Shown: piece after piece, positions 24,904-32,489 of the stretch
Layout of the letters: each line of letters begins with the position of its first letter
How positions within the stretch are numbered: the stretch's first letter is position 1
From: Streptomyces sp. GESEQ-4
GTDB lineage: Bacteria; Actinomycetota; Actinomycetes; Streptomycetales; Streptomycetaceae
Direction: 5' to 3'
Length of the DNA stretch: 64,000 nucleotides
NCBI RefSeq assembly: GCF_017948455.1
Contig: NZ_JAFFSU010000006.1
Span: 62,001 to 126,000, forward strand
Program-made: the position numbers and the translations under genes
The notes under the pieces: generated by a model
The model's input: only the letters and a program-made list of their open reading frames with translations
The model's database searches: none
What the model was told of the DNA's origin: nothing

Positions 24904-25841
24904 CGGAGCGCGCCCTCCTCACGGTTGCGCAGCAGCCACATCCGGGCGAGGGCGACGGCCGCGATGATCACGAAGAAGATGATGGAGATGGCGGAGGCGT
25001 AGCCCACGCGGTAGCTGGTGAAGCCCTCTTCGAGGGTGTACTGGACGAAGGTGCGGGTCGCGCCCTCGGGGCCGGGAGTGAAGTCCATCATCACGACCGC
25101 CTGGTCGAAGACCTGGAGCGAGGCCAGGATCTGGAGCGCGATGACGAGGCCGGTGATGTTGCGGAGCATGGGGAGCGTGATGTGGATCATGCGGTGCCAC
25201 GCGTTCGCGCCGTCCAGCTTCGCCGCCTCGTAGAGGTGATCCGGGATGGACTGGAGCGCGGCCAGGTAGAGCAGGAAGCTGAAGCCGACCGTCCACCACA
25301 GGGTGGTGATGACGATGGCGAGCATGGCGTACGACTTGTCGGTCAGCCAGGGCGTCTCGATGCCGAAGACGTGGTTGATCATGCCGGTGCCGGGGTTGAA
25401 CAGCCACTGCCACAGGTTGCCCGCGACGGTGGAGGGGAGGAGGAAGGGCGCGAAGAAGCACAGGCGCCACAGCCAGGTGGCGTGTTCGATGTGGTGGGCG
25501 AGCATCGCGAGGAGGAAGGCGAGGACCGTGATGCAGGGGACGACCAGGAGCGTGAAGTACGCGCTGTGGCCGAGGGTGTCCCACATCAGGGGGTCCTGGA
25601 GGGCCTCGCGGTAGTTGTCGAGGCCGACGAAGTTCGCGCTGTCGCCGGAGATGTTGGCGTCGGTGAAGCTGAGGTAGAGGCCGCGGAGAAGTGGCCAGAT
25701 GACGAAGAGGGCGAAGAGGACCAGGAACGGGGCCACGAACCAGCCGCCGTGCTGGAAGCCTTGCTTCCGGCGGACGGTGGCGCTGTCGGCGGCGGTCTTC
25801 GCTCGCGCCGGTGCGAGCACGGTCTGAGCGCTGGTGGTCAT
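24900..25841 (-). CDS. Sugar ABC transporter permease, MalF type
   Basis: 313 residues with six hydrophobic helices, an N-terminal cytoplasmic segment and an EAA loop around YEAAKLDGANAWHRM (about residue 208). The start is ATG 25841, overlapping the binding-protein stop (ATGA); the frame is open further upstream but only as a shadow of that gene. Partner of the MalG-type permease. Confidence 0.9.
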   Translation of the reverse strand: MTTSAQTVLAPARAKTAADSATVRRKQGFQHGGWFVAPFLVLFALFVIWPLLRGLYLSFTDANISGDSANFVGLDNYREALQDPLMWDTLGHSAYFTLLVVPCITVLAFLLAMLAHHIEHATWLWRLCFFAPFLLPSTVAGNLWQWLFNPGTGMINHVFGIETPWLTDKSYAMLAIVITTLWWTVGFSFLLYLAALQSIPDHLYEAAKLDGANAWHRMIHITLPMLRNITGLVIALQILASLQVFDQAVVMMDFTPGPEGATRTFVQYTLEEGFTSYRVGYASAISIIFFVIIAAVALARMWLLRNREEGALR

Positions 25842-27196
25842 GCGACCGCACCTCCCTGCGCGGCGGTCCTGCCGTCCATGGGGTTCTTCGTCGCGAGCAG
25901 CCTGGTGAGCTCGCTCTTCATCCGGCGGGCGGCGGCGTCCGGCTTGGCGGAGCCCGTCGTCGAGGAGACGACGATCGGGCCGATGTCCTGGGCGAGGATG
26001 CCGGTGGAGCCCGCGAACCACACCTTGGGTTCGGTGGCCTGGTGGTCCATGGCGGAGACGTACTCGTTCTGCGGGGTCATCTTCCGGTACGCGGCTGTGG
26101 ACAGGATCGGCCGGTAGGCGGGGATGTGGCCGCCGAGCGCCCACTGCTGGGCATCCTTGACGATGTAGGCGGCGAGTTGGTGCGCGGCCTCGTTGGCGGG
26201 GCCGCCGCGGTCGGCCTGGTGCGGCAGGACGAAGACGTGCGCCTCGGCGTGGGTGGCCTGCTTGCCGAAGACGGGCGGCAGCGGGGTGGCGCCGTAGTCG
26301 ACTTTCGCGGCGTCGAAGACCGGTACCGACCAGTTGCCCTCCCAGACGAAGGGGGAGCCGTTGACGAACTGTTCGGCGCCCGCGCCGCCCCCGAAGTTCG
26401 GGTCGGCGTATCCGTCGGTGATGTGCCGGCGCAGGAACTCCAGGACCTGGGTGGCCTTGTCGGTGTCGAAGGTGACCTCGGTGCCGGCGTCGTTGAACCA
26501 GGTGCCGCCGAGCTGGGTGTAGAAGGCGACGAAGAACCACCACTGGAAGTTCTGGTCGCTGTGCCAGAAGCCGAAGGTCTGCAGGCCCTTCTTCGTGGCC
26601 GCCTTGGCCTCCTTCAGCACGTCGAACCACTCGTCGGTGGAGGAGACCGGGACCATCCGGCCGTCGTCGCCGAGCAGCCCCGCCTTCTTCAGCACGTCCC
26701 TGCGGTAGAAGCAGAGCTGGACGTGGATGTCGAGCGGGACGGCGTAGAGCTCGCCATCGATGACGCCGCGGTTCCACAGCTGGGGGTTGAAGTCCTGCTG
26801 CCGTACGCCGTACTTGGCGAGCAGGTCGACGTCCCAGGCGTCCAGGAGGCGGCCGGGCGAGAACCCGGTGACCCGGCCCATGTGCATGACGCCGAGATCG
26901 GGTGCGCGGCTGCCCGCGGCCGCCATGGCGAGCTTGGTGTAGAAGGGGCTGCCCCACTGGAGGGTGGAGTCCTTCACCGCGATGTCCGGGTTGTCCTTAC
27001 GGAAGGCGTCCAGCATCGCGATCATGTTGTAGCCGTCGCCGCCGCTGAAGAGGTTCCAGTAGCGCACCCGGGTGTCCGCGCCGGAGGCGAGCGCGTCGGC
27101 GCCCGTGCCGAGTGCGGCGAAGCCGAAGCTGCCCGCGACCGCCAATCCGCCTGCCGCGGCCAGAAGTTGCCTGCGATTCAGGCCGGGTTGTCCCAT
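25838..27196 (-). CDS. Family 1 extracellular sugar-binding protein, Tat signal without lipobox
   Basis: 452 residues from ATG 27196, with AGGG-rich sequence upstream. The N-terminus GLNRRQLLAAAG is a twin-arginine signal. Unusually for an actinobacterial binding protein there is no cysteine after the hydrophobic region, so no lipid anchor. The rest is a family 1 solute-binding fold (VRYWNLFSGGDG, FVWEGNWSVP, LPHQAD). First gene of an operon with two permeases, a GH43 arabinanase and abfA, so the ligand is probably arabino-oligosaccharide. A promoter with two candidate operators lies upstream. Confidence 0.88.
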   Translation of the reverse strand: MGQPGLNRRQLLAAAGGLAVAGSFGFAALGTGADALASGADTRVRYWNLFSGGDGYNMIAMLDAFRKDNPDIAVKDSTLQWGSPFYTKLAMAAAGSRAPDLGVMHMGRVTGFSPGRLLDAWDVDLLAKYGVRQQDFNPQLWNRGVIDGELYAVPLDIHVQLCFYRRDVLKKAGLLGDDGRMVPVSSTDEWFDVLKEAKAATKKGLQTFGFWHSDQNFQWWFFVAFYTQLGGTWFNDAGTEVTFDTDKATQVLEFLRRHITDGYADPNFGGGAGAEQFVNGSPFVWEGNWSVPVFDAAKVDYGATPLPPVFGKQATHAEAHVFVLPHQADRGGPANEAAHQLAAYIVKDAQQWALGGHIPAYRPILSTAAYRKMTPQNEYVSAMDHQATEPKVWFAGSTGILAQDIGPIVVSSTTGSAKPDAAARRMKSELTRLLATKNPMDGRTAAQGGAVA

Positions 27197-27212
27197 GTGC
27201 CCTGCCCTCACT

Positions 27213-27279
27213 GTTCGACATTTCGGATTATGCTCGTAACTTCGAACCGGACCCTAAAAAGAAAGCGCTTGCACGTCAA
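27213..27279 (-). promoter_or_regulatory. Promoter, LacI-type box and IclR-like palindrome of arabinan transport operon
   Basis: On the minus strand TTGACG (27279-27274), 17-nt spacer, TAGGGT (27256-27251). Inside the spacer sits GAAAGCGCTTGC (27261-27272), a LacI-family-like palindrome. Between the -10 box and the gene lies GTTCGA-CATT-TCGGAT (27213-27228), the palindrome shared with the other arabinose/aldonate promoters. Dual control is likely. Confidence 0.65.
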
Positions 27280-27410
27280 TGAGTTGCACAGGACTTTCGG
27301 TCGGCGCCGGTCGTTTCGCGTTGGACAACGGTCGGCCGATCGCATGACGTGGACAGTTCCGGGCGCGTAATCTCTGACGGGCTGCCGAACGGCGGTGAGA
27401 AGGGGGTCCG

Positions 27411-28016
27411 ATGGGCATCGCGGGCGCGCGCAACAGTGCGGGGCGGGTCGCCACGGCACTGCGGCGCGCGAGAACCAGCTCCGTGATGCGCGAACTCGCC
27501 GGCGAACTCGGCGCCGCGGTCCGGGCCAGGCCCCGTCCACCGTCCGGGGTGCACGAGGTGTGCCGGGCGCTGTGCGAGGAGATGAGCGTGCGCCGCGGCG
27601 GACGGCCCGTCGAGCTGCGCTTCGAGCGGTTCCCCGAGGAGATCGAAGTCACCGGCCTGTGGGTGGAGTTCCAGGACTTCGACCTGGTCATCGTGGAGGA
27701 GCGGGCCGAGGCGGTGCAGCAACTGGTCATCCTGGGCCATGAGTTGTGGCATCTGCACGCCGGGCACCGCCACCACCACGGCATCGGCACGGCCGCCGCC
27801 CACGCCCTGGCCGGGCCCCGCGGCTGGGACGACCTCGCCCTGACGGTCGCGGCCCGCAACGGCTCCCGGCAGACGGACGAGGCGGAGGCGGACGACTTCG
27901 GGCACCGGCTGGCGGCGATGTTCCGGCCCTTCGTCGCCGGACAGGGCGGCGAGACCTCGCCCGACCCGGTCCAGAGGTCCCTCGGCTACCGCGGACGCGG
28001 AGGCGGGCGGCGGTGA
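27411..28016 (+). CDS. ImmA/IrrE-like zinc metalloprotease component
   Basis: 201 residues, ATG with no strong RBS. An HExxH metal site, His110-Glu111-Leu-Trp-His114, lies in a hydrophobic helix (VILGHELWHLH), followed by acidic residues (DEAEADDFG, about 164-172) that could give the third ligand. This matches ImmA/IrrE-type proteases, but no helix-turn-helix domain is present. Annotated elsewhere as a regulator or toxin component; I know of no experimental function. Stop overlaps the following membrane protein gene (GTGA), so the two are co-translated. Confidence 0.78.
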   Translation: MGIAGARNSAGRVATALRRARTSSVMRELAGELGAAVRARPRPPSGVHEVCRALCEEMSVRRGGRPVELRFERFPEEIEVTGLWVEFQDFDLVIVEERAEAVQQLVILGHELWHLHAGHRHHHGIGTAAAHALAGPRGWDDLALTVAARNGSRQTDEAEADDFGHRLAAMFRPFVAGQGGETSPDPVQRSLGYRGRGGGRR

Positions 28017-29305
28017 CACATCCCCAACTGGCCTCAGGACCGGCCGAGTTCTTCACGGGGCTGTACATCTCCTTCTGGCTCCCGGGCCTGGTCCTCGGCA
28101 CCGCCCTGGCGATCAAGCTGCCCAGCCTCGTCAAGCTGTGGCGGGACCCGCTGCTGCGCGCCGTCGGCGGCCTGCTGCTGCTCGCCTGCGCGGTGTTCGT
28201 CTTCGCGGCCCCGAGCACCATCGCCTGGACGAACCGGGTCACCGGCGTACCGAACATCGCGGCACCCTGGGTGTACTCCCTGATCACCGCGCTCTCCGCG
28301 TCCTGGCTACTGCTCGTCATCCACTGGCGCAACGGCCGTACCGAACGTCAGGCGCAGACCCGGCGCGCGACCCGGTGGGTCGTCTCCGTCTACGCCGCCG
28401 TGGTCGTCGCGCTGTGGGTCCTCTTCGCGCTCGCCGACGTACCGGTCGAACAGATCGAGGACCTGGACACGTACTACGCCACGACACCGTTCATGCGCGA
28501 GGAGATCCTCCTCTATCTGATCGTGCACACGGTGGCCTGTCTGATCACCGCCCGGCTCATCTGGACCTGGATCCGCACCGACGGCCTCGACGGCTGGCTG
28601 CGCTGGGGCCTGAGGTTCCTGAGCGTCGGCTACGTCACGAACCTGCTCTTCAGCGCCGCCAAGTTCACCGCCATCACGGCCCGTTGGACCGGACACGACC
28701 TGAACTGGCTCAACACCAACATCGCGCCGTCCGCCGCGTGCATCGGCGCCACCATGGTCGCGGTCGGCATCATCGTCCCGCACGCCGGGCAGTACCTCCA
28801 GGAACGCTGGCTGGTCAACCGCCGGCGCCGGAGCCTGGCGCCGCTGGCCCGGCTGCTGCGGAGCGTCACCGGCCGCCGCGAGCCGCTCGCCCTGCGGGCA
28901 ACCCCCGAGATCCGCCTGATCCGCCGCGAGACCTATATCCGCGACGCGCTCCTCCAGCTCTCCCGCCACCTCGACGAGGACCTGCGACGCCGGTCCTACG
29001 ACAGCGCCCTCGCCCTCGGTGCCGAGCCCGACAGGGCCCAGGCCCTCGCCGCCGCCGTGACGATCCTGGACGCGGTGGAGGCGGAGCGGCGCGGCCCGGA
29101 GGGCGACAGAACGACCGCCCCCGACACCGCGTACCTGTTGCAGGAGATCTACGCCGTGTCCGAGGCCCTGCGCGCTCCCGACGAGATCACGGCGGTACGC
29201 GCCCGCGCGGCCGTCCCGGCACAGGCCCCGTCCGCGCACGACTACAGCGTCTTCCCGGGGGACACCCCCCGGACCCCCGGCAGCACAGCAGGTCGGCAAG
29301 GATGA
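28013..29305 (+). CDS. MAB_1171c-family seven-helix membrane protein
   Basis: 430 residues, GTG start overlapping the protease stop. Seven hydrophobic helices (about residues 12-36, 48-72, 82-104, 118-138, 160-183, 195-215, 230-255), then a cytoplasmic domain of roughly 170 residues that is alpha-helical and Arg/Glu-rich, ending Pro-rich. The family is called a putative transporter, but a 7TM core plus cytosolic tail would equally fit a sensor. Coupled to an ImmA-like protease and followed 25 nt later by a flavin monooxygenase. Confidence 0.78.
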   Translation: MTHPQLASGPAEFFTGLYISFWLPGLVLGTALAIKLPSLVKLWRDPLLRAVGGLLLLACAVFVFAAPSTIAWTNRVTGVPNIAAPWVYSLITALSASWLLLVIHWRNGRTERQAQTRRATRWVVSVYAAVVVALWVLFALADVPVEQIEDLDTYYATTPFMREEILLYLIVHTVACLITARLIWTWIRTDGLDGWLRWGLRFLSVGYVTNLLFSAAKFTAITARWTGHDLNWLNTNIAPSAACIGATMVAVGIIVPHAGQYLQERWLVNRRRRSLAPLARLLRSVTGRREPLALRATPEIRLIRRETYIRDALLQLSRHLDEDLRRRSYDSALALGAEPDRAQALAAAVTILDAVEAERRGPEGDRTTAPDTAYLLQEIYAVSEALRAPDEITAVRARAAVPAQAPSAHDYSVFPGDTPRTPGSTAGRQG

Positions 29306-29330
29306 CCGGCGTGGACATCGCGAGGCAAGC

Positions 29331-30740
29331 TTGAGTGAACCACCCTCCCCCGCCAGAGTCGCCGTCGTCCTCGGGGGATCTCATACCGGCATGCTCGCGG
29401 CACGCGCCCTGGCCGGGCTCGCCGACCGGGTCGTCGTCGTGGAGCGCGACGAACTGCCCCGGGAACCCGCGCCCCGCAAGGGCCTGCCGCAAGCGCGCCA
29501 CGTCCACATGCTGTGGTCGGGCGGTGCCCTGGCCATGGAGGAACTGCTGCCGGGCATCACCGAGGTGCTCCGCGCCGCCGGGGCCCGCCGGGCACCGATC
29601 ACCACGGACATGGTCGGCCTCTCCCCGAGCGGCTGGTTCCGCCGGTGGCCCGAGTCCCACCACGTGATCCTGGCCGGACGGGACCTGCTCGACGCGACGG
29701 TCCGCGCGCAGGTCCTCGCGGACGGGCGGATCGAGGTGCTCGGCGCGGAGGTGCTGGGGCTCGTGGGCGGCCCGGAGGCGGTCACCGGGGTCCGGGTGCG
29801 CGAGCGCGACGGCCGGGAGCGGACCCTCGACGCGGTCATGGTCGTCGACGCCACCGGCCGGGGTTCCGGAGCGCCCCGCTGGCTGACCGACCTCGGGCTG
29901 CCCGCGCCGGAGCGGCGCGAGGTCGACTCCGGTCTGGCGTACGCCAGCCGGCTCTATCTCGCGCCCGAGCAGGCTCGCCGCGGCTTCCCGGTGATCAACG
30001 TGCAGCCGGACCCACGGGACGGCGGCCCCGGCCGGACAGGCGTCCTGCTGCCCATCGAGCACGGCCGCTGGCTGGTCACCCTCAGCGGCACCCGCGGCGG
30101 CGAACCCACCCCCGCGAACGCCTCCTCCGACGACTTCGTCCGCTTCGCCCGCGAGGAGCTGCGGCATCCACTCGTCGGCGACCTGATCGCACAGGCCGAG
30201 CCGCTGTCCGAGGTGGCCTTCACCCGCACGACCGCCAACCGCCGGAACTTCTACGAGCGGATGCCGGTCTGGCCCGACCACTTCACCGTCCTCGGCGACG
30301 CGCTCGCCGCGTACAACCCCGTCTACGGCCATGGCCTCGCGGTCGGTGCGCAGAGCGCCCTGATCCTGCGGGATGTCGTACGGCGTCGCGGCCTGGGCTC
30401 GCCCGGGCTGTCCCGTCGTATCCAGAAGGCGGTGGCCCGGCCGGCCGGCGCGGCGTGGGATCTGGCGATCGGGCAGGACGTGTTCTACCCCGGGGCCACG
30501 GAGAACGGGCCCACGCTGCGGGACCGGCTCGTGGCCGCGTACGTGAACCGGCTCATGCACACGGCCACCGGCAACGGCCGGATCGCCCGCCGCGTGACCG
30601 ACGTGACGTCGCTGGAGCGGCGGGCGGAGGTGTTGCTCACTCCGTCGGTTCTGCTGGCGGCGATGGTGGGGCCGTTGCAGCCGCCCCTGAGCGAACCGCC
30701 GTTGACCGGGGACGAGTTGAAGCGCGCGGGCTTGCGCTGA
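29331..30740 (+). CDS. FAD-dependent monooxygenase/oxidoreductase
   Basis: 469 residues, TTG start preceded by GCGAGG. N-terminal dinucleotide motif variant LGGSHTGMLAARAL (about 14-27), then VVVERDELP ending in the acidic residue binding FAD ribose. A second FAD motif with the conserved Gly-Asp, VLGDALAAYNPVYGHG, lies near 320-336. Resembles geranylgeranyl-reductase/tryptophan-halogenase-type group A flavoproteins; substrate unknown. It closes the ImmA-like/7TM group and converges on the lactonase gene. Confidence 0.82.
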   Translation: MSEPPSPARVAVVLGGSHTGMLAARALAGLADRVVVVERDELPREPAPRKGLPQARHVHMLWSGGALAMEELLPGITEVLRAAGARRAPITTDMVGLSPSGWFRRWPESHHVILAGRDLLDATVRAQVLADGRIEVLGAEVLGLVGGPEAVTGVRVRERDGRERTLDAVMVVDATGRGSGAPRWLTDLGLPAPERREVDSGLAYASRLYLAPEQARRGFPVINVQPDPRDGGPGRTGVLLPIEHGRWLVTLSGTRGGEPTPANASSDDFVRFAREELRHPLVGDLIAQAEPLSEVAFTRTTANRRNFYERMPVWPDHFTVLGDALAAYNPVYGHGLAVGAQSALILRDVVRRRGLGSPGLSRRIQKAVARPAGAAWDLAIGQDVFYPGATENGPTLRDRLVAAYVNRLMHTATGNGRIARRVTDVTSLERRAEVLLTPSVLLAAMVGPLQPPLSEPPLTGDELKRAGLR

Positions 30741-30761
30741 ACCCGCGCGCGACGACGGGCG

Positions 30762-31610
30762 TCAGCCGGCGAACGCCGGCTGCGCCAAGCCCTTTCCGGC
30801 CCCCGGCACCACCAGCAGCGAGCCCGCCACCGGGTGCGGGAACTCCAGGCCCACCCGCGCCGTCGTGATGTAGAGGTCGGTGAGGTCCGCTCCCCCGAAC
30901 GCGCACGCCGTGACCTGCGGGGTCGGGAGGGTGATGACCCGGTCCAGCTCGCCGTCCGGCGTGTAGCGGCGTACCGCTCCCCCGTCCCACAGCGCCACCC
31001 ACACACAGCCGTCGGCGTCGACCGTGAGGCCGTCGGGGAAGCCCGCGCCCTCCTCGATCTCGGCGAACCGGCGGCGGCCGGAGATCCGCCCCGCCGCGTG
31101 GTCGAAGACGTCGACACAGCGGGTCGGCGAGTCGATGTAGTACATCCGGCGTCCGTCGGGGCTCCACCCGGTGCCGTTGCTGACGGCCACGTCGTCGAGG
31201 ACGGTCTCGACGGTTCCGTCACCGGTGACACGGGACAGGCTGCCGCCGCCCGGCGCCTCGTCGTACCGCATGGTGCCCGTCCAGAGCGATCCGTCAGGTG
31301 CGACGGCGGCGTCGTTGGCGCGGCGGCCGGGGACGCGTTCGCGGTGCAGCCAGCGGAAGCCTTCGTCCGCGTCCAGGAGGCCCACCCCGTCCACGAGATT
31401 GAGGACGAGCCCTCCGCCGGCGCGCGGCTTGGCGGCGCCCACGTGCTGGTCGACGACCCGAAGCGTTCGCCGGCCGGACGCGGGCTCGTATGTGTGCACC
31501 CGCCCGCCGAGGATGTCGACCCAGATCAGCCGCCCGGCCGCCGCGTCCCAGGTCGGGCCCTCGCCGAGGGTCGCCTCGGCCCGTACCGCGACTTCGTACT
31601 TGTACGTCAT
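30762..31610 (-). CDS. SMP-30/gluconolactonase-family sugar lactonase
   Basis: 282-residue six-bladed propeller lactonase. Metal ligands expected for the family are visible: Glu17 in LGEGPTW, Asn99 in RANDAA, Asn near 149 in VSNGTGW and Asp near 199 in PDGLTVD. It would hydrolyse an aldonolactone (arabino-, galacto- or gluconolactone) to the acid. The start overlaps the iclR stop (ATGA), so it is expressed with the regulator. The product fits the dehydratase at 1106. Confidence 0.92.
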   Translation of the reverse strand: MTYKYEVAVRAEATLGEGPTWDAAAGRLIWVDILGGRVHTYEPASGRRTLRVVDQHVGAAKPRAGGGLVLNLVDGVGLLDADEGFRWLHRERVPGRRANDAAVAPDGSLWTGTMRYDEAPGGGSLSRVTGDGTVETVLDDVAVSNGTGWSPDGRRMYYIDSPTRCVDVFDHAAGRISGRRRFAEIEEGAGFPDGLTVDADGCVWVALWDGGAVRRYTPDGELDRVITLPTPQVTACAFGGADLTDLYITTARVGLEFPHPVAGSLLVVPGAGKGLAQPAFAG

Positions 31611-32380
31611 CCCACGCTCCGGTGACCGAGCCGCTCGGACAGTTCGGCCGCGCCCTTGGCGGCCAGCTGCTCCAGCTCACCACGCCGCTCGTCGCTCCAG
31701 CGGATCATCGGCACGGAGATGGACAGCGCCGCGACGACCTTCCCGGTACGGTCCCGGACGGGCGCGGCGACGCAGGAGACGTCGGGGTTGGACTCCCGGC
31801 TCTCGACGGCGATGCCCCGCTCCCTGATCTCGTCGAGGGTCTCGCGCAGGGCGGCCGGGTCGGTGATGCTGTTCGGGGTCATCGCGACCAGCTCGGCGTC
31901 CTGAGGGATGCGCGCGGTGAGTTCCGTCTCGGGAAGGGAGGCCAGCAGCATCTTGCCGACGGAAGTGCAGTGCGCGGGCAGCCGGCGTCCGGCGGCGGAG
32001 ACCATCCGCACGGCGTGCGTCGAGTCGACCTTGGCGATGTAGATGACGTCGGTGCCCTCGAGGATCGCCACATGCACGGTCTCATCGCAGGTCTCGGCGA
32101 CGGACCGGGCGACCTGCTGTCCCTCGGCGGCGAGGTCCAGCTGCTCGGCGTACCGGCTGCCGAGCTGGTACGGCCGTACACCCAGCCGGTACCGACCCGG
32201 CTGGCCCGGGACCTGGACGATGTACGACCGGGCGGCGAGCGTGGTGACCAGCTCGTGCACGGTGGTGCGCGGCAGCTGCAGCTTGCGCACGATGTCGGGG
32301 GCGGAGAGCGTGCCGTCCCCGTCGAGGAAGAGCTCGAGAATGTCGAGAGCCCGGGTCACGGCAGGTACGAGACGTCCCAC
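31607..32380 (-). CDS. IclR-family regulator of the sugar-acid/arabinan genes
   Basis: 257 residues from GTG 32380 with AGGGAGGGGG upstream; the frame is open further but that part lacks family sequence. Winged helix-turn-helix (about residues 1-65: TRALDILELF, LQLPRTTVHELVTTL) followed by the IclR effector domain (about 75-250) with LGSRYAEQ, SVGKMLLA and CVAAPVRD segments. Coupled to the lactonase. Two imperfect copies of a palindrome also found at four other sugar promoters lie just before its gene, suggesting autoregulation and control of the dispersed set. Confidence 0.92.
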   Translation of the reverse strand: MGRLVPAVTRALDILELFLDGDGTLSAPDIVRKLQLPRTTVHELVTTLAARSYIVQVPGQPGRYRLGVRPYQLGSRYAEQLDLAAEGQQVARSVAETCDETVHVAILEGTDVIYIAKVDSTHAVRMVSAAGRRLPAHCTSVGKMLLASLPETELTARIPQDAELVAMTPNSITDPAALRETLDEIRERGIAVESRESNPDVSCVAAPVRDRTGKVVAALSISVPMIRWSDERRGELEQLAAKGAAELSERLGHRSVG

Positions 32381-32404
32381 GTCCGGCCCCCTCCCTTGGT
32401 ATGT

Positions 32405-32439
32405 GTTCGAGATTTCAACAGGCGATCGGAATAACGAAC
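32405..32439. promoter_or_regulatory. Two putative IclR operators before iclR
   Basis: GTTCGA-GATT-TCAACA (32405-32420) and, 3 nt on, GATCGGAATAACGAAC (32424-32439; GTTCGTTAT on the minus strand). The first sits about 25 nt before the iclR start. Confidence 0.5.
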
Positions 32440-32489
32440 ACAGGCTACTCAAGGTCTGTTTGCCTGGGCAATGGGCAGGCACCCACCCG

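Noticed and set aside
23081..24922. 613-codon leftward frame as one protein
   Set aside because: Only the portion from GTG 24052 carries GH43 sequence; the rest is a shadow of the MalG-type permease.
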